Source of the DNA: Cellulomonas xiejunii
GTDB taxonomy: Bacteria > Actinomycetota > Actinomycetes > Actinomycetales > Cellulomonadaceae
DNA: 64,000 nt
Direction: 5' to 3'
NCBI RefSeq assembly: GCF_024508315.1
Contig: NZ_CP101987.1
Coordinates: forward strand, 3,224,001-3,288,000
The notes under the pieces were generated by a model. That model did no database searches. It saw only the letters and a program-made list of their open reading frames with translations, and was not told where the DNA came from. This document shows, one piece after another, positions 8,888 to 18,359 of this stretch. The position numbers and the translations under genes were made by a program. Within the stretch, counting starts at the first letter, position 1. Each line of letters begins with the position of its first letter.

Positions 8888-10291
8888 TCACCACTTGGCG
8901 TTGCGCGCCAGCTCGAGGGCCATCGCCTGCCACCAGGCGCCGGCCGACGGGCCACCGTTGCACGTCCCGTCCGACTCCCCGGGACGCTTGATCCACAGCA
9001 GCGCGTCGAGCCCGCTGCCGTCGTTCACCTTCGTGGGACGCTCACCCAGCGCGCGACCGCTGGGGTTGCACCACTCGCTGCCCGTCGCACCGTTGCCGTT
9101 GCGCGAGGTGTCGATGACGAACTTCTTGCCGCCGGTCAGCTGGGAGATCTGCTGCCCGTAGGCCTTGGCCTCCGCGGTGGTCCGGTAGTTCGAGACGTTC
9201 AGCGAGAAGCCGACCGCGTCGCTGAACCCGATGCGGTTGAGGCGGTTCGCCGCCTCCGACGCCGAGAGCCACGCCGAGTTCCCCGCGTCGATGTAGACGC
9301 GGGCGCCCTTGGCGGTCAGCGACTTGGCCGCGTACTGCAGGAAGCCGACCCGGTCGCCCTGGCCGCTGCAGTCACCGAGCTGCGCGAGCGCGTCGGGCTC
9401 CAGGATCACCCACGGGTTGCCCTGGATGCCCGCCGCGACGGTGTCGACCCAGCGCGCGTACTCCGACGTCGAGACGCCGCCACCCGAGTAGTTGCCGCAG
9501 TCCCGGCCCGGGATCGCGTAGACGACGATCTGTGCCGTCTTGCCGGCGGCGCGGGCACGGCCCGTGTAGTCACGGACCTGCTCCGCCGTGGCCGAGGCGG
9601 TCGCCCAGTCGCCGATCCACAGCGCCTGGGGCGTCTGCGCGATCTTCGCCAGGAGCGCCTTGTCGTTGCCCGACGCGGCCTGCCACGCGGCGTACGCCGC
9701 GGTGTTCGGGTCGACGTAGAAGTCCCCGCTGGGCTGCGGGTTCTGCGTGGGCTGCTGCGTGGGCTGCTGCGTCGGCTGCTGCGTCGGCTGCTGCGTGGGC
9801 TGCTGCGTCGGCTGCTGGGTGGGCTGCTGGGTGGGCTGCTGCGTCGGGCCGGTGACCGAGCCCGTGCACGTCGTGCCGTTGAGCGTGAACGACGTCGGGG
9901 CGCCGTTGCTGCCGCTCCAGGAGCCGTTGAACCCGACCTGGATGGCACCGTTGGTGCCGACCGAGCCGTTCCACGGCGAGTTGGTGACCGTGATCTGCGA
10001 GCCGCTCGACGACACCTGGCCGTTCCACAGCGACTGGATGCTCTGGCCGTTGGGGAACGTCCAGCGCAGGTTCCACGACGACAGCGGGTCGCCGAGGTTG
10101 GTGACGGTGACCGACGCGCCGAAGCCGCCGGGCCACTGGTTGGTGACGGTGTAGTCCGCGCGGCAACCTGCGGCGGCGTTCGCCGCGGTGGAGGTGAGAG
10201 CGGTGACGCCGACGGCGACGACCGCGCTTGCGGCGAGCGCCGCGACGATCTTGCGTCCGACGGCGGGGGCCGCCTTCGTACGGGGGGGCAT
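8888..10291 (-). CDS. Secreted GH6 endoglucanase with N-terminal CBM2, tandem paralogue
   Basis: Extracellular cellulase of 467 residues with the same plan as its neighbour: signal peptide (about 1-40), CBM2 (CRADYTVTNQWPGGFG to NGTTCTG), a PTQQP-repeat linker, and a GH6 domain with YAIPGRDCGNYSGGG, LEPDALAQLGDC and VIDTSRNGNG. The linker uses PTQQP where the neighbour uses PTQEP, and the GH6 domain differs at scattered positions, so this is an older duplication that has diverged. The start is ATG 10291 with GAGGAGAG upstream; the frame stays open further upstream to about 10468 but that part has no secretion signal. Likely induced with its neighbour through the shared upstream motif. Confidence 0.94.
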   Translation of the reverse strand: MPPRTKAAPAVGRKIVAALAASAVVAVGVTALTSTAANAAAGCRADYTVTNQWPGGFGASVTVTNLGDPLSSWNLRWTFPNGQSIQSLWNGQVSSSGSQITVTNSPWNGSVGTNGAIQVGFNGSWSGSNGAPTSFTLNGTTCTGSVTGPTQQPTQQPTQQPTQQPTQQPTQQPTQQPTQQPTQNPQPSGDFYVDPNTAAYAAWQAASGNDKALLAKIAQTPQALWIGDWATASATAEQVRDYTGRARAAGKTAQIVVYAIPGRDCGNYSGGGVSTSEYARWVDTVAAGIQGNPWVILEPDALAQLGDCSGQGDRVGFLQYAAKSLTAKGARVYIDAGNSAWLSASEAANRLNRIGFSDAVGFSLNVSNYRTTAEAKAYGQQISQLTGGKKFVIDTSRNGNGATGSEWCNPSGRALGERPTKVNDGSGLDALLWIKRPGESDGTCNGGPSAGAWWQAMALELARNAKW

Positions 10292-10453
10292 GGACTCTCC
10301 TCGGATCGGGTCGGCCATCGGCGCGCCGGGGCGACGGACGTCGGGCCGGCGCGCCCGGGGGAACGTGTCGCCTGCGACACCTCTCCCGAACGACCTGCTG
10401 ATCACACCTGAGCACGGCGCGCCCTGGCGAGCGCAGGGGTGGTGCCTAATCGT

Positions 10454-10469
10454 TTTGTCGCGCGACAAA
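10454..10469. promoter_or_regulatory. Perfect 16-bp palindrome upstream of the second GH6 gene (candidate operator)
   Basis: TTTGTCGCGCGACAAA is a perfect palindrome that overlaps the motif shared by both GH6 promoters. A second, imperfect palindrome, CTGGAACCGGTCCCAG, lies at 10491-10506; its CCGG centre resembles LacI-family operators. CelR, a LacI-type repressor, controls cellulases in Thermobifida, so control by such a regulator is plausible but unproven here. Confidence 0.45.
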
Positions 10470-10514
10470 TCCGCGTCGAAGCGCTTGCGACTGGAACCGG
10501 TCCCAGTCCAGCGG

Positions 10515-11573
10515 TCACGCGCGGGGCGAACCGGCTCCGCGCAGCCGCTGGTGGTACTCGCGCGTCACACGCTTCCAGCGAGCCCGCTCCTCGGCGGCGA
10601 GACGCGCGTCCGCGCGCCGAGCCGCGTACGCCGCCTCACGCGCGAGCTTGCGCCAGCTCGCCAGGCGGCGCTCGGGCAGGTCACCGCTCTCGATGGCCGC
10701 CCGCACGGCACACCCCGGCTCGGTCACGTGGGCGCAGTCCGAGAACCGGCAGCGTGCGGCCAGGGCGGTGACGTCGGCGAACGTCGCGTCCAGCGCCTCG
10801 GGCGCGGCGACCAGCCCCACCCCCCGCACCCCCGGGGTGTCCACGAGCACCGCCCCGCCCGGGAGCGGGACCAGCTGGCGGTGCGTCGTCGTGTGCCGCC
10901 CGCGGCCGTCCGCCCGCAGACCGTGCGTCGCCATAACCTCGCGCCCGGCCAGCTCGTTGACGAGGCTCGACTTGCCCGCGCCCGACGGACCGACCGCCAC
11001 CAGGGCGACCCCCGGCGTCAGGAGCGCGCGCACCGGCCCCAGGCCCGTTCCGTCGACGACGCTCACGACGTGCATGTCGACCCCGATCGCGACCTGCGCG
11101 ACCTCCGCGGCCATGCCGTCGGCGTCCGGGACCAGGTCGGCCTTGGTGAGCACGACGACGGGACGCGCGCCCGAGCGCCACGCGAGCGTCAGCAGCCGCT
11201 CGACGCGTCCGAGGTCGGGCTCCGGGTCGAGGTGCTCGACGACCAGCACGACGTCGACGTTCGCGGCCACCGCCTGCTCGAGCGACGTGCGCCCCGCCGA
11301 GTCCCGGACGACCGCGGTGCGTCGCGTGTGCAACGCCGTCGCACGCCACGCCCCGGTCGCGTCCACCTCCACGTCCACGACGTCGCCGACGGTCGGCGGC
11401 ACGCGCGTGCCGTCGGGCAGCGGCAGCAGGCCGTCGCGTGGCAGCTCCGCGCGGTGCGCGGCGGCACCCAGGTCGTCGTCCGGGACGACCAGGAGCGCGC
11501 CGCGGTCCGCGCGCACGACGCGCACGCGCAGCGGCGTCCCGTCGTCGACGGGGGGTACGGCAGGCTCGGTCAC
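10515..11573 (-). CDS. rsgA: Ribosome small subunit-dependent GTPase A (RsgA-like)
   Basis: Circularly permuted GTPase of about 352 residues that acts in late maturation of the 30S subunit. An N-terminal OB-like region is followed by the permuted GTPase order: G4 (VLTKADLV), then G1/Walker A (GPSGAGKSS), then G3 (VDTPGVRG). The C-terminal zinc site reads CRFSDCAHVTEPGC, the cysteine/histidine signature of the family. The start is uncertain: GTG 11573 gives a natural N-terminus, while another in-frame GTG at 11630 would add 19 Arg/Pro-rich residues. Neither has a strong ribosome site. It is followed on the same strand, after a gap, by the tandem cellulases, which are unrelated. Confidence 0.9.
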   Translation of the reverse strand: MTEPAVPPVDDGTPLRVRVVRADRGALLVVPDDDLGAAAHRAELPRDGLLPLPDGTRVPPTVGDVVDVEVDATGAWRATALHTRRTAVVRDSAGRTSLEQAVAANVDVVLVVEHLDPEPDLGRVERLLTLAWRSGARPVVVLTKADLVPDADGMAAEVAQVAIGVDMHVVSVVDGTGLGPVRALLTPGVALVAVGPSGAGKSSLVNELAGREVMATHGLRADGRGRHTTTHRQLVPLPGGAVLVDTPGVRGVGLVAAPEALDATFADVTALAARCRFSDCAHVTEPGCAVRAAIESGDLPERRLASWRKLAREAAYAARRADARLAAEERARWKRVTREYHQRLRGAGSPRA

Positions 11574-11646
11574 GTCGTCGACGGTAGGTCGGACCGCTCG
11601 TGGACGCGACGGATTTCCGCCGCACCGCACGCCGCCCGCACGGGCC

Positions 11647-12453
11647 TCAGCCGGCGACGTACTCCGGCCCGCCGGGCACCCCGAGCGCCTCCTCGAGCGA
11701 CCCGATCCCCTCCGCGCGCAGGTGCGCGGTCAGCTCACGCCCGACCCACCGCAGGTGCCAGCCCTCCGGGGCGTACCCCGTCACCGCGGAGTTCTGCTCC
11801 GTGTAGCGCACCACGAACCCGAACTCCCAGGCACGCTCGGCGAGCCACGCGCCCTCGGGCGTCCGGGTGAAGCACGTCTGCAGGTTGCACGACGGCTGGG
11901 ACCCCGAGTCGACGTCGACGGCGAACCCCGTCTGGTGCTCCGAGAACCCGGGGCGCGCGGAGTAGCGCTCGGCGTGCGCGAACCCTCGCCGCGCCTCGAC
12001 GGCGGCTCGCGCCCCCACCTGCTCGGTGTACGACCGGTACCCGCCGCGTACGACGACGCGCGCGCCGTCGGCCGCGGCCGCCTCGACCATCGCGCGCAGG
12101 TCGGGCTCGACGGCCGCGCGGACCCGCTCCCCGTCCACGTCGACCAGGTCCGCGGGCTCGTAGCCCTTGTCGATCGGGTGCTGCTTGTTGACGATCACCC
12201 ACCGGCTGGTGGGGTCGCTCGTGGAGTGCTGCGCGAGGTCGAAGACCGGCTCGGCGGGTTCCGTGGTGCGCGGCGCCACCGTGGGGACCACGATCGCCTG
12301 CTCCCAGGGCACCTCCTCGGACAGCCCCTCGATGCGCGCGTCGTCACCGCCCCAGAGCACGGACCACAGGCCCGAGGCGACCACGCCGATGCCGACGACG
12401 AGCGCGACCACCACGACGGCGAGCGCGACGCTGCGCCACGACCGAGAGATCAT
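11647..12453 (-). CDS. VanY-type D-alanyl-D-alanine carboxypeptidase
   Basis: Zinc peptidase of 268 residues that trims the terminal D-Ala from peptidoglycan stem peptides. Residues 9-30 form one membrane helix, so the enzyme is anchored with its catalytic domain outside the cell. The domain has the VanY zinc motifs SEHQTGFAVD (SxHxxGxAxD) and EGWHLRWVG (WHxRxVG), with VRGGYRSYTEQ before them. Cysteines in SCNLQTCF may form a disulfide. Start ATG 12453. Nothing suggests vancomycin resistance: there is no vanH, vanA or vanX nearby, so cell-wall maintenance is the likely role. Confidence 0.9.
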   Translation of the reverse strand: MISRSWRSVALAVVVVALVVGIGVVASGLWSVLWGGDDARIEGLSEEVPWEQAIVVPTVAPRTTEPAEPVFDLAQHSTSDPTSRWVIVNKQHPIDKGYEPADLVDVDGERVRAAVEPDLRAMVEAAAADGARVVVRGGYRSYTEQVGARAAVEARRGFAHAERYSARPGFSEHQTGFAVDVDSGSQPSCNLQTCFTRTPEGAWLAERAWEFGFVVRYTEQNSAVTGYAPEGWHLRWVGRELTAHLRAEGIGSLEEALGVPGGPEYVAG

Positions 12454-12487
12454 GGACGCGATCGTAAGGGGAACCGGGACGAACCGG

Positions 12488-13975
12488 TCATCCGACCACG
12501 AATGTCACTCGCCGGTGCGGGACGGAGACCTCGTCCAGCCGAACGGTGAGGGAGCCGCCGAGCGGCAGCGCACCCCCCGACGTCACGGGGGCCACCACGG
12601 CAGGGTCCCGCAGCAGCAGCGCACCGCGCGTCCGCCCGTCGCGCGGCTCGTCCGCGTCGACCACGACACCCGTGAACGTCTCCCCGACGTGCGGCTCGAG
12701 CACGACGGCCTCGACGAGGTCGACGGCACCGCGGTCGAACGCCGAGACGCGCCGCCCCGTGCTCGTCATCGTGCCGGGCAGCGCGGGCAGCGCGTCGTGC
12801 ACCCACGCGGGGACCTCACGGCCGGCGACCGCCGCCAGGCACACCTCGGTGCCGTACCGGTCGACCAGCCGGCGCAGCGGTGCCGTGACGTGCGCGTAGG
12901 GCGAGCGGATCGCGGCGTGCTCGGCGTCGTGGCCCGTCGGCACCGGCGCGTCGTCGGTGCCGAAGGAGCGGTAGCCGGCACCCCGGAACAGGGTGGTCGC
13001 CTCGCGGAGGAACGCCGCGTGCGGGCCCAGGTGGGAGTCGAGGCGCGCGAGCAGGTCCGGGTACGGGAGCGCGTCGGGCCAGTCGATGCCCAGCGCTGCG
13101 GCCGTGCGACGCAGGCGCGCGACGTCCCGGGGGTCCGCGGGCGGGAGCGTGCGCACGACTCCCGTACCGGCGTCGAGCATGAGCCGCGCCGCGACGATGC
13201 CGGTGAGCAGGGAGATCTGCGCGTTCCAGCCCTCGACGGGCAACGTCGCGCGGAAACGCAGGTCGTACGCGCCGTCGTCGCAGCGCACGACCTCCTGCTC
13301 CGGGACGTCGAGGGACGCGCCGCCGCGCGCGCGTTCCGCCGCCTGGCGCAGGGCGCCCACGGCGGCAAGGCCGCGCAGCAGGTCGTCGGCGGTACCGGCG
13401 TCGAGCCGTTCCTGGACCTGCGCGTAGGTCAGCTGCGCCCGGCTGCGGACGAGGGCACGCTCGACGTGCACGTCGACCGGCTCGCCGTCCGCGTCGAGGT
13501 CGATCGACCAGAGCACGGCCGGGCGGACCTGGTCGGCGAGCAGGCTGGCGGCACCCTCGGACAGCACGGTCGGGTGCAGCGGCACCCGACCGTCGGGGCT
13601 GTAGCACGTCATGCCGCGACGGTGCGTCTCGCCGTCCAGCGCCCCGCCGGGCACCACGAAGGCGGCGACGTCGGCGATCGCGTACCGCACGCGCCACCCG
13701 CTGCCACGACGCTCGACGTGGACCGCCTGGTCGAGGTCGGTCGAGCCCGCCGGGTCGATCGTCACGAAGGGCACGTCGGTGCGGTCCGCGCGCTCACCGG
13801 GGGCGTGCGGTGCGTCGGGCGCCCGCCGTGCGGCGCTCTCGGCCTCCGCGAGCGCGTCGGCGGGGTACGCCAGGGGCAGCGCCACCTCGGCGCGCAGGGC
13901 GTCGAGGCCGGCGGCCACCGCACGCGAGGTGGCGTCGTCGGACGGGGCGGGGAGACGCAGGGGGCGGCCGGGCAC
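12488..13975 (-). CDS. RNB-domain exoribonuclease (RNase II family)
   Basis: 3'-5' exoribonuclease of about 495 residues. The RNB catalytic domain shows VPFVTIDPAGSTDLDQAV with the Asp cluster that binds magnesium, YAIADVAAFV, and RRGMTCYSPDGRVPLHPTVLSEG. The later RSPYAHVTAPLRRLVDRYG block is also typical of the family. The usual cold-shock and S1 domains are short or absent, as in the compact RNB proteins of actinobacteria. Two GTG starts are possible. GTG 13975 matches the family N-terminus better (PGRPLRLP, then a helical region); GTG 14038 adds 21 residues. The gene is 35 bp upstream of the vanY-like gene on the same strand, but no functional link is known. Confidence 0.88.
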   Translation of the reverse strand: MPGRPLRLPAPSDDATSRAVAAGLDALRAEVALPLAYPADALAEAESAARRAPDAPHAPGERADRTDVPFVTIDPAGSTDLDQAVHVERRGSGWRVRYAIADVAAFVVPGGALDGETHRRGMTCYSPDGRVPLHPTVLSEGAASLLADQVRPAVLWSIDLDADGEPVDVHVERALVRSRAQLTYAQVQERLDAGTADDLLRGLAAVGALRQAAERARGGASLDVPEQEVVRCDDGAYDLRFRATLPVEGWNAQISLLTGIVAARLMLDAGTGVVRTLPPADPRDVARLRRTAAALGIDWPDALPYPDLLARLDSHLGPHAAFLREATTLFRGAGYRSFGTDDAPVPTGHDAEHAAIRSPYAHVTAPLRRLVDRYGTEVCLAAVAGREVPAWVHDALPALPGTMTSTGRRVSAFDRGAVDLVEAVVLEPHVGETFTGVVVDADEPRDGRTRGALLLRDPAVVAPVTSGGALPLGGSLTVRLDEVSVPHRRVTFVVG

Positions 13976-14320
13976 GGGACGACTGTAGGCGTCCGCCTGC
14001 TCGCTGCTCGACCGCGGCGCCGTGGCGTGCCGTCTCACCTGGCAAGAAAGCCGACTGTTCTTATCCCCTTTTGCCGGTCGCTCGCCTAGCCTGCCGACAG
14101 ACGCAGGGACGACCCGGGGCACCTCCCGGGCGCGACGGGAGGCACGCGTGAGGACCACCGACACGCCCACCGGCCACCGATGTCCGGGCTCGCGTCACGG
14201 CCACGCGCCCGCCCGACCGGCGCCCACGGACCACCCGGAGCGTCACCTGCCCACCCGCCCGACGGGTCCGGCACGCGCTCCCCCGCCCTCCGCCCGCACG
14301 ACCCGCCCAGGAGAACCGTC
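13976..14320 (+). other. Intergenic region ahead of the flavin reductase pair
   Basis: No protein-coding gene is confidently visible. A plus-strand frame starting at GTG 14148 (MRTTDTPTGHRC...) reads without interruption to 14324, where its TGA overlaps the ATG of the downstream FMN reductase (ATGA). It is rich in Pro and Arg and could be a translationally coupled leader or a chance open frame in GC-rich DNA. No riboswitch fold was recognised. Confidence 0.35.
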
Positions 14321-14881
14321 ATGACCCGACCCGACCCCGCCCGTATCACCGCCGTCGTGGGCAACCCCCGCATCGGCTCGCGCACCCTCGGTGCCGCCGC
14401 GTCCCTCGCCGGGACGCTCGCTGCCCACCTCGACGCGACCGAGCCCACACTCGTGGACCTCGCGACCCTGGCGTCCGCGCTGCACGTGCGGCCCCGCTCG
14501 ACCGACCTCGACGCCGCCCTCGCCGCCGCCGCCGGCGCCGACGTCCTCGTCGTCGCCACCCCGGTCCACAAGGCCTCGTTCACCGGGCTGCTGAAGTCCT
14601 TCCTCGACCTCTACGGCCTCGACGGCCTCGCGGGCGTGACCGCCGTGCCGCTCGTGGTCTCGGCCTCCGCCGCGCACGCGCTCGTCGGTGAGGTGCACCT
14701 GCGGCCCGTCCTCGTCGAGCTGGGGGCGACCGTCCCGACGCGCACGCTCAGCGTCCTCGACGCCGACCTCGTCGACCTCGGTCCCGTCGTCGACCGGTGG
14801 TGGCAGCGCGCCGAACGCCCGCTGCGACGTGCCGTGGGCGCGTCCTCCCGCGTCGAGGGCCTGCTGGAGGTGGCCCGATGA
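14321..14881 (+). CDS. NAD(P)H-dependent FMN reductase (SsuE/MsuE-like)
   Basis: Flavodoxin-fold reductase of 186 residues. The N-terminus has the FMN phosphate loop VVGNPRIGSRT. The centre has VVATPVHKASFTGLLKSFLDLYG, the conserved patch of SsuE/MsuE-type enzymes that reduce free FMN for two-component monooxygenases. ATG 14321 is preceded by AGGAGAA. Its stop overlaps the ATG of the next gene by 4 nt, so the two are co-translated. The pair may supply reduced flavin to a sulfonate or sulfide monooxygenase, but no monooxygenase gene is seen beside it. Confidence 0.85.
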   Translation: MTRPDPARITAVVGNPRIGSRTLGAAASLAGTLAAHLDATEPTLVDLATLASALHVRPRSTDLDAALAAAAGADVLVVATPVHKASFTGLLKSFLDLYGLDGLAGVTAVPLVVSASAAHALVGEVHLRPVLVELGATVPTRTLSVLDADLVDLGPVVDRWWQRAERPLRRAVGASSRVEGLLEVAR

Positions 14882-15420
14882 GCACCAGCACCCACGACCT
14901 GCGCCACCTCGAGCGGGCCCTGGCCGACCACGACGAGGCCCCGCTGTCGGCCGACGAGTACAAGCAGGTGTTCCGACGCCACGCCGCCGGCGTCGCCGTC
15001 GTCGCCCTGCGCGACGGTGACCGGCTCGTCGGCTTCACCGCCACGTCGGTGATCTCGGTGTCGGCGGTCCCGCCGCTGCTGGCGTTCTCGCTCGCGTCCG
15101 GCTCGTCCTCCTGGCCCGCGCTCTCCCGTGCGCAGACCGTCACCGTCTCGTTCCTCGCCGCTGGGCAGGAGGACGTGTCGACGCGGTTCGCGACCAGCGG
15201 GATCGACAGGTTCGCCGCCGGCGGCTGGACGGCGCTGCCGACCGGTGAGCCTGTCATCGACGGCGCGCAGGCCTGGCTCCGCGGCCGCATCGTGCAGCGC
15301 ACCCCGGTGGGTGACAGCTACCTGGTCTCGGTGCGCGCGCTCGCGCACGGCGTCGCGGACGTCGACCCGCTGGTCTACCGCGACCGCGTCTACCACCGCC
15401 TGGCCGCAGCAACACCCTGA
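14878..15420 (+). CDS. Flavin reductase-like domain protein (HpaC/NtaB family)
   Basis: FMN-binding split-barrel reductase of 180 residues. It starts in the ATGA overlap with the FMN reductase gene and carries the family patterns FRRHAAGVAVVAL, GFTATSVISVSAVPPLLAFSL and SSWPALSRAQTVTVSFLA. The C-terminal part RDRVYHRLAA is also typical. Proteins of this family reduce free FMN or FAD with NAD(P)H and pass it to a partner oxygenase. Having two flavin reductases of different folds in one operon is unusual and suggests one may have another role. The gene ends in a cluster of intergenic repeats facing purL. Confidence 0.88.
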   Translation: MSTSTHDLRHLERALADHDEAPLSADEYKQVFRRHAAGVAVVALRDGDRLVGFTATSVISVSAVPPLLAFSLASGSSSWPALSRAQTVTVSFLAAGQEDVSTRFATSGIDRFAAGGWTALPTGEPVIDGAQAWLRGRIVQRTPVGDSYLVSVRALAHGVADVDPLVYRDRVYHRLAAATP

Positions 15421-15427
15421 CGCCGAG

Positions 15428-15606
15428 GTGACTGGATTGCCCTCTCACCACACAAGAGCAGGCGTGAGAGTGCAATCCAGTCACCCTCCCCGGGCGTGAG
15501 AGTGCAATCCAGTCACCCTCCCCGGGCGTGAGAGTGCAATCCAGTCACCCTCCCCGGGTGTGAGAGTGCAATCCAGCCACCTTCCCGTGCGCGAGAGGGC
15601 GATCCC
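15428..15606. repeat. Palindrome family 1 cluster with four tandem 32-bp units
   Basis: A reverse-oriented core at 15428-15448 (ACTGGATTGCCCTCTCAC region) faces four direct units of exactly 32 bp at 15461-15492, 15493-15524, 15525-15556 and 15557-15588, each containing GTGAGAGTGCAATCCAG. A degenerate fifth core follows (GCGAGAGGGCGATCC). The first reverse core can pair with any forward core. The cluster lies between convergent genes (flavin reductase and purL), where a terminator is needed. Confidence 0.85.
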
Positions 15607-15621
15607 GCTCTTCTGCGGGTG

Positions 15622-18021
15622 TCAGCCGAACAGGCGCGGGAGCGTCGCCTCCCACACCGCACGCGCCTCGGCGAGCGGCAGGGTGAACAGCCCGCGCACC
15701 TCGACCGCCGGGGCGTGCGTGTGGTCCGCGTCGTCGGCAGGGGTGCCGGCACCGGGCGTGCAGGTCTCCGCGGTCTCGCCCAGGCGCAGCGCCGGGACGC
15801 CGCGCGCGGTGCACAGGTCCTGCAGCCGCACCTCCTCCGAGCGCGGGACGGCCACGATCACGCGGGCCTGCGACTCGGAGAACAGCGCCTCGAACGGGGT
15901 CAACCCGTCGCGCTCGCACAGCGCGTCCAGGCTCACCTGCACGCCGATGCCGTAGCGCAGGCTCGACTCGACGAGCGCGAGCGCGAGCCCGCCCTCGGAC
16001 AGGTCGTGCGCGGCGTCCACGAGCTCGTCCCGCGCTGCCGCGACGAGGACCTGCGCGAGGCGGCGCTCGGCGTCGAGGTCGACCTGCGGCGGCACGCCGC
16101 CGAGGTGGGAGTGCGCGACCTCGGCCCACGCGGAGCCGTCGAGCTCGGCGCGCGTCGTGCCCAGCAGGTAGACGGCCTGGCCCGGAGCGGTCCAGCCCGA
16201 CGGCACGGCGTCCGCCACGTCGTCGAGGACGCCGAGCACGCCGACCACGGGCGTCGGGTGGATCGCCGAGTCGATCTGACCGGGCTCACCGGTGCCGTTG
16301 TAGAGCGAGACGTTGCCGCCCGTCACGGGCACCTCGAGGGTCCGGCACGCGTCGGCCAGGCCGCGGATGGCCTCGACGAGCTGCCACATGGTGTCGGGGT
16401 GCTCGGGGCTGCCGAAGTTGAGGCAGTCGGTGACGGCCAGCGGTCGCGCACCGACCGTCGCGACGTTGCGGTACGCCTCCGCGAGCGCGAGCTGCGCGCC
16501 GGTGTACGGGTCGAGCTTCGTGTAGCGGCCGTTCGCGTCGGTCGCCAGGGCGACGCCCAGACCCGTCGTCTCGTCGACGCGCACGACGCCGGAGTCGTCG
16601 GGCTGCGCGAGGGCCGTGTTGCCCTGCACGAAGCGGTCGTACTGGTCGGTGACCCACGCCGGCGACGCGAGGTTCGGGGACGCGAGCAGCTGCAGCAGGG
16701 TCGCCCGCAGGTCGTCCGCGCTCTCGGGCCGCGCGTAGCGTGCCGCGCCCTCGGGCGTGCTGACCGAGTCCGCGACCAGCGCGTCCTGCCAGGCCGGACG
16801 CGCGTACGGGCGGTCGTAGACCGGGCCGTCGTGCGCGACCGTCTTCGGGTCCACGTCGACGATGCGCTGGCCGAAGTGGTCGATGGTGAGGCGCCCGGTG
16901 CCGGTGACCTCGCCGATGACGGCCGTCTCGACGTCCCACTTCGCCGTGATCGCGAGGAACGCGTCGAGCTTCTCGGGGCTGACGACGGCCATCATGCGCT
17001 CCTGCGACTCCGACATGAGGATCTCGCCGGCCGTCAGGGTGGGGTCGCGCAGCAGGACGTTCTCCAGGTCGACGTGCATGCCGCCGTCACCGTTGGACGC
17101 GAGCTCGCTCGTGGCGCAGGAGATGCCCGCCGCGCCCAGGTCCTGGATGCCCTCGACGACGCGCGCGGCGTAGAGCTCGAGGCAGCACTCGATGAGCACC
17201 TTCTCCATGAACGGGTCGCCGACCTGCACCGACGGGCGCTTGGACGGCTTGGTGTCGTCGAACGTCTCCGACGCGAGGATCGACGCCCCGCCGATGCCGT
17301 CACCGCCCGTGCGCGCGCCGAACAGCACGACCTTGTTGCCGACGCCCGAGGCGTTGGCAAGGTGGATGTCCTCGTGCCGCAGCACGCCGAGGCACAGCGC
17401 GTTGACCAGCGGGTTGCCCTGGTAGCTGGCGTCGAACACCAGCTCGCCGCCGATGTTCGGAAGCCCGAGGGAGTTGCCGTAGCCGCCGACGCCCGCGACG
17501 ACGCCGTGCACGACGCGCGCGGTGTCGGGGTGCGCGGGGTCGCCGAACCGCAGCTGGTCCATGACGGCCACCGGGCGCGCACCCATCGAGATGATGTCGC
17601 GCACGATGCCGCCGACGCCCGTCGCGGCACCCTGGTAGGGCTCGACGTACGACGGGTGGTTGTGGGACTCGACCTTGAACGTCACGGCCCAGCCGTCACC
17701 GATGTCGACGACGCCCGCGTTCTCCCCGATGCCGACGAGCAGGTGCTCACGCATCGCCGGCGTGGTCTTCTCGCCGAACTGCCGCAGATGGGTCTTCGAG
17801 GACTTGTAGGAGCAGTGCTCGGACCACATCACCGAGTACATCGCGAGCTCGGCGGCGGTGGGACGACGCTCGAGGATGTCGCGGATGCGCTGGTACTCGT
17901 CGACCTTGAGGCCGAGCTCGGCGTAGGGCTGGTCGAGGTCGGGCGTGGCCGCGGCGTGCTCGACGGTGTCGGACGCGTGCGGGGCGGACGGGACGTCGGG
18001 GCGCGCAGGTGCGGTGGTCAT
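15622..18021 (-). CDS. purL: Phosphoribosylformylglycinamidine synthase subunit PurL
   Basis: Large synthetase subunit (799 residues) of the PurLQS complex, step four of purine biosynthesis. It converts FGAR to FGAM using ATP and the ammonia produced by PurQ. Visible blocks are [64 protein letters not shown] and [20 protein letters not shown] in the first half. The second half has [17 protein letters not shown] and the C-terminal ATP-binding-type domain with [14 protein letters not shown]. Start ATG 18021. The length is that of small-type PurL, which needs separate PurQ and PurS; these are encoded 43 kb away in this window, not next to purL. Confidence 0.96.
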   Translation of the reverse strand: MTTAPARPDVPSAPHASDTVEHAAATPDLDQPYAELGLKVDEYQRIRDILERRPTAAELAMYSVMWSEHCSYKSSKTHLRQFGEKTTPAMREHLLVGIGENAGVVDIGDGWAVTFKVESHNHPSYVEPYQGAATGVGGIVRDIISMGARPVAVMDQLRFGDPAHPDTARVVHGVVAGVGGYGNSLGLPNIGGELVFDASYQGNPLVNALCLGVLRHEDIHLANASGVGNKVVLFGARTGGDGIGGASILASETFDDTKPSKRPSVQVGDPFMEKVLIECCLELYAARVVEGIQDLGAAGISCATSELASNGDGGMHVDLENVLLRDPTLTAGEILMSESQERMMAVVSPEKLDAFLAITAKWDVETAVIGEVTGTGRLTIDHFGQRIVDVDPKTVAHDGPVYDRPYARPAWQDALVADSVSTPEGAARYARPESADDLRATLLQLLASPNLASPAWVTDQYDRFVQGNTALAQPDDSGVVRVDETTGLGVALATDANGRYTKLDPYTGAQLALAEAYRNVATVGARPLAVTDCLNFGSPEHPDTMWQLVEAIRGLADACRTLEVPVTGGNVSLYNGTGEPGQIDSAIHPTPVVGVLGVLDDVADAVPSGWTAPGQAVYLLGTTRAELDGSAWAEVAHSHLGGVPPQVDLDAERRLAQVLVAAARDELVDAAHDLSEGGLALALVESSLRYGIGVQVSLDALCERDGLTPFEALFSESQARVIVAVPRSEEVRLQDLCTARGVPALRLGETAETCTPGAGTPADDADHTHAPAVEVRGLFTLPLAEARAVWEATLPRLFG

Positions 18022-18359
18022 CGGTTCCCTCGATGGAGGCCGGGTCCTCAGGGGCGCTCGCCCGCGCAGGTTCCCGCGCCGCAGGTCGGCAGACGGCCAC
18101 AGGGTACCGGCGCGGGCGCGACGCCCGGGCAGGTGTCCACCACCCGTCCGGTGGTGGTCCACCCGGGTGAATACGGCACCCGCGTGACCGCTGTGCCCGC
18201 ACGACGAGTCCCCGCGGGGCCGGCGCAGCAGGACTCTCACGCCCTTCTCATCCCCTTCGTCCCATCTGCCCGATAACCTCCGACGTGCCAGGTCAGCGGG
18301 GCGGCGACGTCGCCGGACCCCGCCTGGCCGTCACGCCCTTCCCCGGAAGCCGAGGTCCG

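Noticed and set aside
11647-12453. Vancomycin resistance gene
   Set aside because: The VanY-type enzyme has no vanRSHAX neighbours; most actinobacteria carry such carboxypeptidases for normal wall metabolism.
15461-15588. CRISPR-like array (four 32-bp direct repeats)
   Set aside because: The repeats are contiguous with no variable spacers and no cas genes are present; they belong to palindrome family 1.
15619-18276. Plus-strand frame of more than 850 codons across purL
   Set aside because: Antisense shadow of purL; no domain or ribosome site.
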